Below, piece after piece: positions 1-10,624 of a stretch of DNA of 64,000 nt (position 1 is the first letter of the stretch; every line of letters starts with the position of its first letter). A program made the translations under genes and the position numbers. Below the pieces are notes generated by a model that saw nothing but the letters and a program-made list of their open reading frames with translations, made no database searches and was not told the origin of the DNA. This DNA is from Carex sylvatica (lineage: Eukaryota; Streptophyta; Magnoliopsida; Poales; Cyperaceae). The stretch is taken from the NCBI GenBank assembly GCA_964058845.1, contig CAXKVR010000194.1:25609-89608 (forward strand), read 5' to 3'.

Positions 1-358
1 GTCCCATACGGACCGTACGGGAATCTGTACGGGCCGTACGCCTTGAGACTGAACAGAAATGAAATCTGAACCCTGGAAACGCCCTTTTATCAATTGAAAA
101 CAATTTTAATTATCTCTTATTGTCTTTTAATCAGTAGAATTGTTAGAGCTAAAACCAAACCAAATTCTTCTCACTTCTAGAATCTCAAGTGATTTTAGGA
201 TAAGTATAGTGTTTTTATTCCGTCCCTGTGGATCGATACCTGAGCATACTCAACGACAGGATAGTTCACTTGCTATCTGAATTGACAGAGTATAACAAAG
301 GTTTAAGAAGTATAGCTTGCTATACTGAAACTTTTTGGCATATATTCTCGTGCGATCA
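1..358 (+). repeat. 3' part of the 5' LTR (Athila)
   Basis: Identical base for base, as read by eye, to 10587-10944. It ends in the canonical CA, six bases before the primer binding site. The first 1110 bases of this LTR lie left of the window. Confidence 0.95.
7..38 (+). promoter_or_regulatory. Palindrome pair 1 (5' LTR)
   Basis: TACGGACCGTA at 7-17 and TACGGGCCGTA at 28-38, centres 21 bp apart. The same pair recurs in the 3' LTR at 10593-10624. Function unknown. Confidence 0.85.
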
Positions 359-364
359 AGTTTT

Positions 365-382
365 TGGCGCCGTTGCCGGGGA
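365..382 (+). other. Primer binding site, tRNA-Asp type
   Basis: TGGCGCCGTTGCCGGGGA starts six bases after the LTR end. It is complementary to the 3' end of plant tRNA-Asp including CCA, the usual primer of Athila elements. It is not a tRNA gene. Confidence 0.9.
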
Positions 383-484
383 ACGGCAACTAAAATTCTA
401 TACTTTTTCTTATTTTTGCTTGATTCTAGATTTTAATTTTAATTTTTCGTATTCCATCTTTGCAGGAACATACTGGAAGAGTCA

Positions 485-3400
485 TTGCCCAAGAACCACT
501 ACCAACTTAGAAGCAAAGGGCAAACCTCCAACACATTTGTTCCAGCGCCACCACATCTGTCACCTCTCCGTACGGCCCGTACAAAATTCATACAGGCCGT
601 ACAAACCGACAACAGAGGCCAGACAGATCCAGAACAAAGCAAAATGAACAACCACGGTGCTGAACAAGATCCACTCAACGAGGGTACTGGACAAGGTCAA
701 CCCAACGAGGATCAATACTCTGATGACGAAGGAGCAAACTATGCGCCAAGGACGTTGCGAGAGTTCAATGTCCCGCGAGCTGGAGATGTTAGAGGAGCAA
801 TCCGATTGCCAAGGATTGTAGGCAACCAACCCAACTTCAATCCGGGCGTTGTAAACATCGTGCAACAAAACACATTCCATGGCATGGATCATGAGGATCC
901 ACATGCCCATGTTCAAACCTTCCTTGAATGCTGTGCCACCATTAAAATTAATGGCGCAACAGCTGATTATATTAGACTTGCTTTATTTCCTTTCACTCTT
1001 AGGGATAAAGCCAAGAAATGGTTAGGGTCATTACCAAGGGATTCAATCACCACTTGGAGGGAATTGTCCAAACTGTTTTTGACCAGATTTTTTCCCCATA
1101 AAAGAACTGCCAAGGTTAGGACCCAACTGACCAGTTTCAAACAAAGGTCTGATGAACCACTGAATGAGGCCTGGGAAAGGTTTAGGGAATTGCAATACTC
1201 TTGCCCACATCATGGTATTCCCGAATGGTTACTTATTCAGTCTTTTTATGCTGGTTTAACTGATACCACTCGTACTTCTGTAGATGCAGTTGCAGGTGGA
1301 GCTCTCATGGATCGAGACGCTACTGAAGCAATGAACTTAATCGACAATATGGCGACTAACCAACAGTGGTCCGGCCGAGAGGGCAATCGAGCTACTGGAG
1401 GAGGCCGACTTGAGCTCGATCAGATCACAGCTCTCACCGCCAAGTTTGACGCCATGCAGAAGGCTTTTGACAAGATGAGTGTCAAAGCACTCGGTAATCA
1501 GCAACCACAGCCTTGTGTTATGTGTGGAGACGAGGGGCACGAGTATGAGAATTGCCCGCTTGCGCAAAGGGATGAAGGGCCCGAGCAAGTTAACTCTCTC
1601 AACAGTGAACCATCCTACTTCCCAAAACCTCCTTTCAGCCGAACCTATTCCAAGGATCCGATTGAACAACAGAATTGGAGGTGGAAGCAAAACAATCCCA
1701 CACAATTCAACAACAACCCTTCTGGCAGCAACAACAACAACAACCGCAACTTCTACAACAATGCTGCATTCAATAACTCAAACAACCGACCACCATATTC
1801 TGGACCATCTAAGCCCTATGTTGCTCCTGCAGTAGAAAACTTCATGCATGAACAAGGGAAGATGAATCAAATGCTTTTCGAACAAATGCAAACGATCAGT
1901 GCTCAATTGGCAAGTTTGGCCCAAAACAAACCCCAAAGTGGGAGCCAAACTGCACCACCACAACCTGGGATGCTACCAAGCCAACCAGAGATTAACCCTA
2001 GGGGAGAGGCCAAAGCGGTAACATTGCGAAGTGGGACACAGTACCAAGGACCAGCCATACCTGTCGAGCCAGAAGCCGACCATACGGTCCGTACAAATCC
2101 CATACGGCCCGTACCAACACCCCCTGCGATTTCTGAACAGTCAAAGCCTGATCCGATTGAGGTTGTGACTGAGACAACAGACCATACGGTCCGTACAAAT
2201 CCCGTACGGCCCGTACCGAATGAAACTGATAAACAGAAAAAGAAGGTGACCGAGAAACCACCGCCCTACCGGCCACCAGTACCATTTCCACAGAGACTAG
2301 CCGAAACCCGACTCAATGAACAATTCTCAAACTTTCTTGGAGTTCTCAAGCAATTGCACATTACCATCCCATTTACCGAGGCTTTGACCCAAATGCCAAC
2401 CTATGCTAAGTTTCTCAAAGATATCCTATCCAATAAACGAAGCTTGGGGGGGCATGAGACGGTGAAATTGACTGAACAGTGCAGTGCTATCCTGAGAAAT
2501 GAACTTCCACCGAAATTAGGAGATCCGGGTAAATTTTCCATTCCATGCACGATTGGCAAAGCAACCATCCGACAAGCTTTATGCGATTTGGGGGCTAGTG
2601 TGAGTCTCATGCCGCGAACTATCTTCGAACGAATGGGTGTAGGCGAGCTTAGACCTACGCGGATGACTTTACAACTTGCGGATTCTTCGGTGAGACTACC
2701 ACTTGGCATAGTGGAGGATGTACCGGTTCGAGTCGGTAAGTTCTATGTGCCCGGTGATTTTGTTGTGATGGAAATGGAGGAAGACAAGGAGGTCCCTATT
2801 ATTCTAGGACGGCCGTTTTTGAGAACCGCCGGGGCGCTAATCGATGTGAAAAATGGGACTTTAACCTTGAACATTGGAGATGAGAAAGTTCACTTTCAAA
2901 TCGACCGAGCAATGAAGTATCCCGCTCAACCCGAATCGTGTTATATGGTCGATGTGATTGATGAATTAGTTGAAGAGAAGTTAATGGAGCAAATCAACAA
3001 CTCTCTAAGGTATCATTCTGATTTTTTATCTGATTTGCAGGCTGAAACAGGCGATCTTGAGAGAATTTGCGCAGCAGACATGACACCTGTCTGTCTGGAA
3101 GATTTTCCGTACGGGCCGTACACAGATCATACGGACCGTACAACAGACGAATTTAAAACAGAGAAGCTGGAGATTGAGAAGGAACCAAAAGGCCAGTCTG
3201 AAGCTGAGGCATACGGTCCGCACGAAATCCATACGGCCCGTACAACAAGCCAGACAGCACAGACCACTCCCGAATTAAAACCTCTCCCAGCCACTCTCAG
3301 GTACGAATTCCTTGACTCAGAAAAGACATGTCCTGTCATTGTGAATGCAGGGTTGACCCCTGACCAGACCGCCAAGCTCATGGAGAAGTTGAGAACCCAC

Positions 3401-6292
3401 AAAAGCGCGATTGGGTATTCTATCAATGACTTGAAGGGGATCGATCCAACCACTTGCACACACAGGATCTTGCTAGAAGACGACCACAAGCCTTCAGTTG
3501 AACACCAAAGACGGCTAAACCCGAATCTAAAAGAGGTAGTAAAGAAAGAAATTTTAAAACTTTATGAAGCAGGTATCATCTACCCGATTTCTGACAGCAA
3601 ATGGGTGAGTCCCGTCCATGTGGTTCCCAAGAAAGGAGGAGCAACAGTGGTGAAAAATGAGAAAGAAGAGATGATTCAAACGCGCGTTGCAACCGGTTGG
3701 AGGATGTGCATAGATTATCGGAAGCTCAACGCGGCTACACGCAAGGATCACTTTCCCTTGCCATTTGTTGATCAACTCCTTGAGAGGCTTGCTAACCACT
3801 CATATTTTTGTTATCTTGATGGTTATTCAGGTTTCTTTCAGATTCCCATTCACCCGCAGGATCAAGAGAAGACCACATTCACATGCCCATACGGTACCTA
3901 CGCATACCGTAGGATGCCTTTCGGTCTTTGCAATGCACCTGCGACTTTTCAGAGAGCCATGATGGCTATTTTTTCTGATTTTATTGAGAAAGAAGTTGAA
4001 ATTTTTATGGATGATTTTTCTGTATACGGTACCTCTTTTGATGCTTGTTTGGCTAACTTGTGTAAGATTTTGCAGAGATGCGAAGAAGTCAATTTAGTCC
4101 TCAATTGGGAAAAATGTCATTTCATGGTCCAAGAAGGAATTGTCTTGGGGCATGTTATCACCTCTAGAGGGATAGAGGTTGATAAAGCAAAAATTGAGGT
4201 AATCGAGAAACTCGAAATCCCAACAAATGTCAAGGGGGTTCGAAGTTTTCTTGGACATGCCGGTTTTTATCGCCGTTTCATAAAAGACTTCTCAAAAATT
4301 GCGAAACCTTTGACCAATTTACTTATTAAAGATTCTGATTTTATTTTCACTGATGATTGTGTCAAGTCTTTTTGCAGTTTAAAGGAAGCTCTTATCTCTG
4401 CACCTATCTTACAGCCGCCAGATTGGTCACTACCATTTGAGCTGATGTGCGACGCAAGCGACTACGCAGTCGGAGCAGTTCTGGGGCAACGGAAAGACAA
4501 AAAGCCGTGTGTTATTTACTATGCTAGCAAGGTGCTAGACCCGGCCCAAATGAACTACACCACAACCGAAAAGGAGCTTCTCGCCATTGTATTTGCTCTC
4601 GACAAATTCAGATCATATCTGGTGGGCTCGAAGATAGTGGTCTACACAGATCATGCCGCACTAAGGTACCTCTTAAGTAAAAAAGATGCAAAACCAAGAC
4701 TGATTAGATGGATTCTTCTTTTGCAGGAGTTCGATCTTGAGATAAGAGATACGAAAGGAGTCGAGAATTCTGTAGCAGACCATCTGTCACGTCTACATTG
4801 GGAAGAAGATACCACAACTAAGCTCCCAATCAATGACTCATTCCCCGATGAACAACTCCTTGCAATCAGTTCTGATCTGGACGACAACCATACGGGCCGT
4901 ACAGAAGTTCATACGGCCTGCACTATCCACCATACGGACCGTACACAAACTCATACGGACCGTACAAGTACCAACCAGTCCAAACAGCAGACTCCCTGGT
5001 ATGCCGACATTGCGAATTACCTGGTCTCTGGAGTTTTGCCCGCCACAATGTCCCAACAGCAGAAGAAGAAACTAAGGTCAGATTCCAAGTACTACTTTTG
5101 GGACGAGCCCTATCTCTTCAAGGTTGGAGTTGATGGCGTATTCCGACGTTGTGTCCCATTCGAGGAAACAGACTCTATTCTTGCACATTGCCACTCGTCC
5201 GCTTATGGAGGACACTCTTCATTCTCTAAGACCACTGCCAAGGTATTACAATCTGGTTTCTTTTGGCCTTCTCTTTTTAAAGATGCAAGATCTTTTGTTA
5301 TAGCTTGTGATAGGTGCCAAAGAACTGGAAACATGACAAGGCGAAGTGAGATGCCTCTCAACTTTATTCTTGAGGTCGAGATTTTTGATGTTTGGGGCAT
5401 CGATTTCATGGGTCCATTCCCATCTTCTCGAGGGAATGAGTATATTTTGGTGGCAGTCGACTATGTATCAAAGTGGGTCGAGGCCATGGCGTGCCGCAAG
5501 GCTGACTCGAATTCGGTAAGAAAGTTTTTCAATGAGATCATTTTCCCTCGTTTTGGGGTGCCTCGAGCTGTCATTAGTGACGGAGGCAAGCATTTCATCA
5601 ATCGACAATTCAAAAAATTATTGAGCCGACATGGGGTGACTCACAAGGTATCAACCTCTTTTCACCCTCAAACTAATGGCCAAGCTGAAATTTCTAACAG
5701 GGAAATCAAGTCGATTTTAGAGAAAACAGTTGCAAGGACAAGGAAGGATTGGGCTTTCAAGCTGCATGATGCACTCTGGGCCTACCGCACCGCATTCAAG
5801 ACACCGATTGGCATGAGCCCGTACAAGCTGGTGTATGGAAAGCCGTGTCACCTTCCTGTTGAAATTGAGCACAAAGCATTCTGGGCCACAAGAGCGATCA
5901 ACATGGACCTGCTTGCAGCTGGAGAAAAGCGTGTCCTCGACTTGCATGAGTTGGAGGAAATGAGGTTGCATGCATATGAGAATGCGAGATTTTACAAGGA
6001 AAAGACGAAGCGATTGCATGACCAGCGCATTTCGCCTCGCCAGTTCAAAGAGGGAGATCTTGTACTTTTATTTAACGCTAGATTGAGAATTTTTCCAGGT
6101 AAACTCAAATCGAGATGGTCCGGCCCATTTCAGGTGGAGAAAGTGTACCCTTTCGGAGCAATTGATATCTGGAGCAAAGAAAGTGGTACCTTCAAGGTAA
6201 ACGGTCAGCGTCTCAAGCACTACGTTGCCGACCACTTGATGGATGAGCGAAATGTTCAGTTTCTTTCTGACCCCGCTCAGATAGAAGTTTAA
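485..6292 (+). CDS. Gag-Pol polyprotein, Athila lineage
   Basis: One uninterrupted frame. The codon at 485 is TTG; the first ATG is at 644 (residue 54 of the open frame), so the true start is probably 644 unless initiation is non-standard. Domains in open-frame numbering: gag about 135-290; CCHC zinc knuckle about 344-357 ([14 protein letters not shown]); retropepsin about 685-790 with the plant-type DLGAS active site; RT about 1020-1200 with YLDGYSG and catalytic FMDDF near 1174; RNase H about 1318-1437; integrase with an H2C2 finger from about 1567 and a D,D,E core ([22 protein letters not shown]), ending in a GDLVLLF-type tail with no chromodomain. No stop or frameshift is seen, so it could be active. 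The linkers before gag, between zinc knuckle and protease, protease and RT, and RNase H and integrase are poorly conserved in character and hold the TACGGNCCGTA palindromes, giving odd HTxRT and PYGPY peptides. Confidence 0.95.
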   Translation: MPKNHYQLRSKGQTSNTFVPAPPHLSPLRTARTKFIQAVQTDNRGQTDPEQSKMNNHGAEQDPLNEGTGQGQPNEDQYSDDEGANYAPRTLREFNVPRAGDVRGAIRLPRIVGNQPNFNPGVVNIVQQNTFHGMDHEDPHAHVQTFLECCATIKINGATADYIRLALFPFTLRDKAKKWLGSLPRDSITTWRELSKLFLTRFFPHKRTAKVRTQLTSFKQRSDEPLNEAWERFRELQYSCPHHGIPEWLLIQSFYAGLTDTTRTSVDAVAGGALMDRDATEAMNLIDNMATNQQWSGREGNRATGGGRLELDQITALTAKFDAMQKAFDKMSVKALGNQQPQPCVMCGDEGHEYENCPLAQRDEGPEQVNSLNSEPSYFPKPPFSRTYSKDPIEQQNWRWKQNNPTQFNNNPSGSNNNNNRNFYNNAAFNNSNNRPPYSGPSKPYVAPAVENFMHEQGKMNQMLFEQMQTISAQLASLAQNKPQSGSQTAPPQPGMLPSQPEINPRGEAKAVTLRSGTQYQGPAIPVEPEADHTVRTNPIRPVPTPPAISEQSKPDPIEVVTETTDHTVRTNPVRPVPNETDKQKKKVTEKPPPYRPPVPFPQRLAETRLNEQFSNFLGVLKQLHITIPFTEALTQMPTYAKFLKDILSNKRSLGGHETVKLTEQCSAILRNELPPKLGDPGKFSIPCTIGKATIRQALCDLGASVSLMPRTIFERMGVGELRPTRMTLQLADSSVRLPLGIVEDVPVRVGKFYVPGDFVVMEMEEDKEVPIILGRPFLRTAGALIDVKNGTLTLNIGDEKVHFQIDRAMKYPAQPESCYMVDVIDELVEEKLMEQINNSLRYHSDFLSDLQAETGDLERICAADMTPVCLEDFPYGPYTDHTDRTTDEFKTEKLEIEKEPKGQSEAEAYGPHEIHTARTTSQTAQTTPELKPLPATLRYEFLDSEKTCPVIVNAGLTPDQTAKLMEKLRTHKSAIGYSINDLKGIDPTTCTHRILLEDDHKPSVEHQRRLNPNLKEVVKKEILKLYEAGIIYPISDSKWVSPVHVVPKKGGATVVKNEKEEMIQTRVATGWRMCIDYRKLNAATRKDHFPLPFVDQLLERLANHSYFCYLDGYSGFFQIPIHPQDQEKTTFTCPYGTYAYRRMPFGLCNAPATFQRAMMAIFSDFIEKEVEIFMDDFSVYGTSFDACLANLCKILQRCEEVNLVLNWEKCHFMVQEGIVLGHVITSRGIEVDKAKIEVIEKLEIPTNVKGVRSFLGHAGFYRRFIKDFSKIAKPLTNLLIKDSDFIFTDDCVKSFCSLKEALISAPILQPPDWSLPFELMCDASDYAVGAVLGQRKDKKPCVIYYASKVLDPAQMNYTTTEKELLAIVFALDKFRSYLVGSKIVVYTDHAALRYLLSKKDAKPRLIRWILLLQEFDLEIRDTKGVENSVADHLSRLHWEEDTTTKLPINDSFPDEQLLAISSDLDDNHTGRTEVHTACTIHHTDRTQTHTDRTSTNQSKQQTPWYADIANYLVSGVLPATMSQQQKKKLRSDSKYYFWDEPYLFKVGVDGVFRRCVPFEETDSILAHCHSSAYGGHSSFSKTTAKVLQSGFFWPSLFKDARSFVIACDRCQRTGNMTRRSEMPLNFILEVEIFDVWGIDFMGPFPSSRGNEYILVAVDYVSKWVEAMACRKADSNSVRKFFNEIIFPRFGVPRAVISDGGKHFINRQFKKLLSRHGVTHKVSTSFHPQTNGQAEISNREIKSILEKTVARTRKDWAFKLHDALWAYRTAFKTPIGMSPYKLVYGKPCHLPVEIEHKAFWATRAINMDLLAAGEKRVLDLHELEEMRLHAYENARFYKEKTKRLHDQRISPRQFKEGDLVLLFNARLRIFPGKLKSRWSGPFQVEKVYPFGAIDIWSKESGTFKVNGQRLKHYVADHLMDERNVQFLSDPAQIEV
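571..601 (+). promoter_or_regulatory. Palindrome pair 2 (gag leader or N-terminus)
   Basis: TACGGCCCGTA at 571-581 and the one-mismatch copy TACAGGCCGTA at 591-601, centres 20 bp apart. It lies upstream of the first gag ATG (644), so it may be untranslated. Confidence 0.8.
2083..2215 (+). promoter_or_regulatory. Palindrome pairs 3 and 4 (gag-protease linker)
   Basis: Four exact copies at 2083-2093, 2103-2113, 2185-2195 and 2205-2215. Centres are 20 bp apart within each pair, and the two pairs are 102 bp apart. The copies in one pair are read in different codon phases (HTVRT, then IRPVP or VRPVP). Confidence 0.85.
3110..3242 (+). promoter_or_regulatory. Palindrome pairs 5 and 6 (protease-RT linker)
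   Basis: Copies at 3110-3120, 3130-3140, 3212-3222 (one mismatch, CGCA end) and 3232-3242. Pitch is 20 bp within pairs and 102 bp between pairs, the same geometry as in the gag-protease linker. The first copy is read as PYGPY, the others as HTDRT, AYGPH and HTART. Confidence 0.85.
4891..4964 (+). promoter_or_regulatory. Palindrome quadruplet (RNase H-integrase linker)
   Basis: Centres at 4896, 4917, 4938 and 4959, an exact 21-bp period. Three copies are exact; the second is degenerate (TACGGCCTGCA). Confidence 0.85.
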
Positions 6293-7153
6293 GTTGAAAG
6301 GTGGTCTAGCTAACGACCTTAAATGAGCGCTTCTTGGGAGGCAACCCAAGCATTTTTAAAATTATTTTGTTTGGTCATTTCTCTTATTGTTATTACTTTA
6401 GTTTCTAAATATTTAATTTGCTATTAGTTTAATTTTGATTTTTCATTTTGTAGTTGTCTTTCAATTCTGATCAGATAGGAGAAGAAATCATCTCTGCAGG
6501 TTGGTACGGTCCGTACACAATATCATACGGGCCGTAGGGAACCCATCCGACGCAGAAACTCAAGGGGCGCGACCTTTTCTCTTCGCGTTCCTTCGCATCA
6601 ATTCGCGTCCCTTCGATTAGACCCTCTTCCCTTTTAAACCCAACCCCCCCCGACAGACTCTACCCCACACCACCTCCTTTTGTCGTTTTCTTCCTACGGA
6701 CCGACCACCACCCCGTATAACCAAAACCCTAGCCGCCGCAACTTCTCCTCCGCCGCTCTCCGCCTCTTGCTACCCACCAGCCGCCCCACTCTCCGCCACC
6801 CTTCTATCCGCCTCTAGCGGATCGCTGCCACCTCACCTCCGCACCACCCTTCTCTTTTCCACCGGTCACTGATCTTCTCTAGCGGCTCACCACCACCGGT
6901 CACCATCTCTAGCAGAGCACCACCGCCCTCGTTCGCTGCTACACCCTCGTGATTCCCTCCAAGCCGCACTACAAATCCCTCGCCGCCGACAATTATTCTA
7001 CCAAGACACCGACCAAACCCTACCAGCCGCCTCCTTCCCCTTTGAGCACACACCAGCCCTACGGCCCGCACAGACTCCCCATACAGGCCGTACCAACCAC
7101 CGTCCGACCCGTACAAATCCCTCTCCGGGCCGTACCACTTCCTACTGACAGCT
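6293..7153 (+). other. Spacer between gag-pol and ORF2
   Basis: Non-coding, rich in C and T, with no supported ORF. An exact palindrome pair lies at 6505-6536 (21-bp pitch). A decayed quadruplet at 7060-7134 (centres 7065, 7087, 7108, 7129) ends 19 bases before the ORF2 start. A possible splice acceptor (TCTCTGCAG) ends at 6500; whether ORF2 is expressed from a spliced or subgenomic RNA cannot be told from sequence. Confidence 0.7.
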
Positions 7154-8488
7154 ATGTCTGGTGAGCGCCGTCAAAAGCGGCGCCAAGACCGCTCCCCCAC
7201 ACCACCCCGTCATCCCTCACCAGAGCCCTATGACTCCGGCTCTGACCGCACTTCCTCTGGTGAATACACCGACCGCGCCGACCGCTTCGCAGCACGGTAC
7301 TTTGAAATGCCCACTCGTCGGATGTACGAGAACTTCATCTCTTTACAACGGCGAGTATTCGAGAACACCGCCATGGTTCACTTCGACACACTCCACGCTC
7401 TTGGCGTCGAGGATGATTTCCTCCGTCTCACCGCTGGAATTGGGTTCAGCCCAGATTTCTGGAACATTCGCAACCCCGCCTACGAGATGGACACCAAGGA
7501 ATTCCTCTCCTCTCTCGAGCTGAAGTTGGACAACCACGATGTCCTCTTCCTCAAATTTCGGCTCTGTAATCAAACCCATCGCGTCTATCTCTCCTCTCTA
7601 CGCGAGTGGTTCGGTTTCTATCGCGAGCCCACTACTGACACTCTCAGTTTCCGACCTGGGTGGGATCGAGATACCTTCTGGGCCATGATCACCGGCTGCC
7701 CTCGCTCCGCCAATGCATCATACCGAGCCCGCTACATCCCTCACCCGGTTCTGCGTATCATCCAGCGCGCCCTTGCTTCTACCATCTTTGCGCGCGGTGA
7801 GACTCAGAACCGCGCCAACACCGTCGACCTCATGCTCATGGATACCATGCTCCGTGCCGACTCCGAGTATCCAGACTTAGCCCTTCTCATGGTCCAGCAC
7901 TGGATTGGGCAGCAGTCCAAAACCAGGCACGGTGGCAAGATCAAAATTGGGGCTTATGTCGAGGTCCTTAAGCAACGCCTTGGCTTGGGTGAGTATCCAG
8001 GTCGCGACCCATGTCCGGGCCCCACTCTGATGGACCTTGAGAGCTACCGCCTGGCTCTCTTCCTCACTATCTCCCGGGGCCCGGCCGGTCACTCTGACTA
8101 CTATGAGTGGCGCTTTGCCGATGGCTCTTCCCGCCGCCTACCATTTGGACCATCCATCACCGTGGACGACCCCTCCACCTGGTTGGTCTCCGCTACTCCA
8201 CCTCCTGCCTCTGACATCCCCAGTACCTCCTTCCAGCCACCCCCATCTGTGTATGCCCGCCCTTGCCCAGCTGACCCCTCTCTTAGGGATCTCTACTACC
8301 TCATGACTGATATCCGGGCCACTCAGCTGCAGCAGGACCGCTACATCACAGCCATCCAGGAGCAGACGGCCATTCACACCACTCGACTGGATGAGATTAG
8401 TGGCAGCATGTTTGACTATGCCGAGCGTCTTGGTGACATCGAGGACCAGTTTCGCGACTGGCGCTTCGACCCCTCTTCTGACTACTGA
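7154..8488 (+). CDS. Second ORF of Athila element, Athila ORF1-like protein of unknown function
   Basis: An intact 444-residue ORF starting at the first in-frame ATG after the palindrome-rich leader. The N-terminus is basic, proline- and serine-rich (about residues 1-45). The middle (about 50-310) resembles the plant Athila ORF1-type family in its FISLQRRVF, LHALG, EFLSSLELK and WFGFYREP segments. The C-terminus (about 390-440) is helical in character, rich in Q, E and D. Proteins in this position are sometimes called envelope-like, but I see no signal peptide, no transmembrane segment and no cleavage site, so that label is not supported. Its completeness beside an intact pol suggests it is kept by the element. 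Family assignment rests on recall of the family's character, not on a search. Confidence 0.8.
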   Translation: MSGERRQKRRQDRSPTPPRHPSPEPYDSGSDRTSSGEYTDRADRFAARYFEMPTRRMYENFISLQRRVFENTAMVHFDTLHALGVEDDFLRLTAGIGFSPDFWNIRNPAYEMDTKEFLSSLELKLDNHDVLFLKFRLCNQTHRVYLSSLREWFGFYREPTTDTLSFRPGWDRDTFWAMITGCPRSANASYRARYIPHPVLRIIQRALASTIFARGETQNRANTVDLMLMDTMLRADSEYPDLALLMVQHWIGQQSKTRHGGKIKIGAYVEVLKQRLGLGEYPGRDPCPGPTLMDLESYRLALFLTISRGPAGHSDYYEWRFADGSSRRLPFGPSITVDDPSTWLVSATPPPASDIPSTSFQPPPSVYARPCPADPSLRDLYYLMTDIRATQLQQDRYITAIQEQTAIHTTRLDEISGSMFDYAERLGDIEDQFRDWRFDPSSDY

Positions 8489-9038
8489 TCAGGTTTCTTT
8501 CTCCCTACCCTAGCTTATTTATTTTTCCCATTACATATCCTGAAGCATTGAGGACAATGCTCGGACTAAGCTTGGGGGGGTGATTAGTTATTTTCTTTAT
8601 TTTGCATTTAGTTTGTCTTAGTTTGTTCCTGTGTTTGCATGTTTTGAGGATTAAATCTGTGTGAATTGCGTGAATTAGGGTTCAATTTGAAAAATTTTGG
8701 TTGTGAAATGGTTGAATTTGGGAAATTGGAAATAACCACACATTTGGTTGAAAGAATTGTAGACGATAGTCTGTTTTGGGACTTTGTGGGATTGAATTGA
8801 ATTGTGTCAAGAAAGCATTTGAAACCGGAATATGCCTTGTAAAAATAGAAAAAATGGGATTTCAAAACAATAGAAAGATTTGGATATCCATTGGTATGAA
8901 TGAATATCATTGGATGTGTGTATTCATGATGTATACGAGGATAAAAGATAAAAAAAATTCTTGAAAAGAATGAAAAGATGGAGAATATAAGAGTACCGGC
9001 AATAAGCCATGATTTGGCGCCTTTGAGCTCGTCTCCCA

Positions 9039-9069
9039 TACGGACCGTACCCAGATCATACGGGCCGTA
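9039..9069 (+). promoter_or_regulatory. Palindrome pair (3' spacer)
   Basis: TACGGACCGTA at 9039-9049 and TACGGGCCGTA at 9059-9069, centres 20 bp apart. Confidence 0.85.
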
Positions 9070-9461
9070 CACCTAAAAGAAAAAATGGTATCAGAGCCTT
9101 TACAAACATCAACACACGAAGTCCGTGACTTTCTGACCTAAGCTTGTTCCAAGCTTGGGGGAATTTCCAACCACAAATGAGGGCATAAATTTGGTGAAGA
9201 ATGAACTATTGATACGTTTGATTGCTTAATTTTTACAAATAGCATTACATTCTTGAAGTTAGGGTTTGATCAATTGAGTTGTGGGGTGAATTAAATTGAC
9301 CAAAGGAAACCAAGTTACTATCCAAAATGACTCTAATGGATTTCTAACGAACGCAAGATCATGCACATTTTTCCTCTTAGTAGATTAAGTTGCATTTAGG
9401 TAAGTCCAACAACCCGAACCACACCTAAGTTAGAATTTTTGCTTGAGGACAAGCAAAGTTC

Positions 9462-9476
9462 AAGCTTGGGGGAATT
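9462..9476 (+). other. Polypurine tract (plus-strand primer site)
   Basis: AAGCTTGGGGGAATT directly precedes the TGATATC start of the 3' LTR, as required for plus-strand priming. Confidence 0.85.
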
Positions 9477-9647
9477 TGATATCTCCATATTATATCTGAA
9501 TTATGGCCCTAATTTACAATGAAACCTGTGCTTTAAAGCCTATTAATGTGGACTTTTTACTTATATTTCGATGAAATGTGGTACTGCTATGTTTTGTTTG
9601 GTATTTTGCAGGAAAAAGGGCGAAAAACTGGTTCTGACAACTTTTCA

Positions 9648-9780
9648 TACGGCCCGTATGATATTCTGTGCGGGCCGTACAAGAACTGCCCAACCACACA
9701 GAAAGATCCACAACAGAGGCACAAAGTCTCCAAGTCAAAGCCCAGGCATACGGGCCGTACGGGATCCTGTACGGGCCGTA
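9648..9780 (+). promoter_or_regulatory. Palindrome pairs in the LTR, upstream part
   Basis: Copies at 9648-9658, 9669-9679 (one mismatch), 9749-9759 and 9770-9780. Pitch is 21 bp within pairs and 101 bp between pairs, almost the same higher-order spacing as in the coding linkers. Confidence 0.85.
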
Positions 9781-10592
9781 CAAAGCTAATTCGGAAAATC
9801 CAGCTGGAATCTGAATTGAGCACAATTTGAGGAGCCGAAAAGGAAACCCCTGGAGGCGTGATCTGGGGCATTAAAGGAGATATTCCACAGCAGGAAAGGG
9901 GATTAATAGCTAATCAATCAATAACTTTCCTATCATTCATTCTATCATTGATTCTTGCTAGGTTTTGGACAAGAGGAAAAGAAGAAGAGAAGGGAAGAAC
10001 GCGGTTTCTCCACGGATCTTCGGATTTTCCACTGTTTTGTCATGAACTCTTTTATTCCTTGTTATTTGTGTTATCTTATGAACATGAGTAGCTAATTTAC
10101 TTTGTTTCTAGGGGTAAGATGTAGTTTCTAGTTTTGTTTTGCTTGTATGCTACTTGGATTTTGTGTTGAACGCTTTGTTTTTACTTTGTTATGTAGTATT
10201 TTTATTGCTCTATTTGTGCTTGCTTGAATCTGATTAGTCATCCCGTTAGATGAATGCGCACATCTAAGTGTGGAGCCAAGTCTATGAAATTCATTCCAAC
10301 CGAATAAAGTATATGAAGTAGGGTTAAACCAAGGAGTACCCGAAAGGCGAAACTTTCCTTGAGGCGAAAGTCCTTGGATACTTTTAGTAAACTAACAAAT
10401 AACTTAGATAAATTAGGCCAAAATGCGAAAGTTGAGGTTTAACGCATCTAAGAGGGAAGTACTTGAGTCCGGTAATCGGGTATCAGGCCAAAATGCGAAA
10501 GTTGAGGTTAGGTATCTAGATCTGGTCAAAAGAAACCCTAAACACAGTATCAACACAGAAAACAGTAGCTGCAGCATTAACTTGAGGTCCCA

Positions 10593-10624
10593 TACGGACC
10601 GTACGGGAATCTGTACGGGCCGTA
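10593..10624 (+). promoter_or_regulatory. Palindrome pair in the LTR, downstream part
   Basis: The 3' LTR copy of the pair at 7-38; exact copies with centres 10598 and 10619. Confidence 0.85.

Larger units (their letters stand above)
8489..9476 (+). other. 3' untranslated spacer of Athila element
   Basis: Non-coding and AT-rich. It holds two polypurine-tract-like copies of AAGCTTGGGGG (8568-8580 and 9151-9166), an exact palindrome pair and the true polypurine tract at its end. TTGAGGACAA occurs just before both the first and the last tract (around 8549 and 9443). Confidence 0.75.

Noticed and set aside
365..382. tRNA-Asp gene fragment
   Set aside because: It is the primer binding site, complementary to the tRNA 3' end and placed right after the LTR.
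560..916. Minus-strand ORF and similar antisense ORFs in the Athila element (for example 1998-2291, 3127-3489, 9587-9871)
   Set aside because: They are shadows of gag-pol or LTR. Their shared GPYG/VRPV-like peptides come from palindromes being readable on both strands.
3888..4032. TACGGTACC words in the RT region resembling the palindrome
   Set aside because: They match only half of it, have no 20-22-bp partner, and encode conserved RT residues ([13 protein letters not shown]).
7154..8488. Envelope protein
   Set aside because: No signal peptide, membrane segment or cleavage site is visible.
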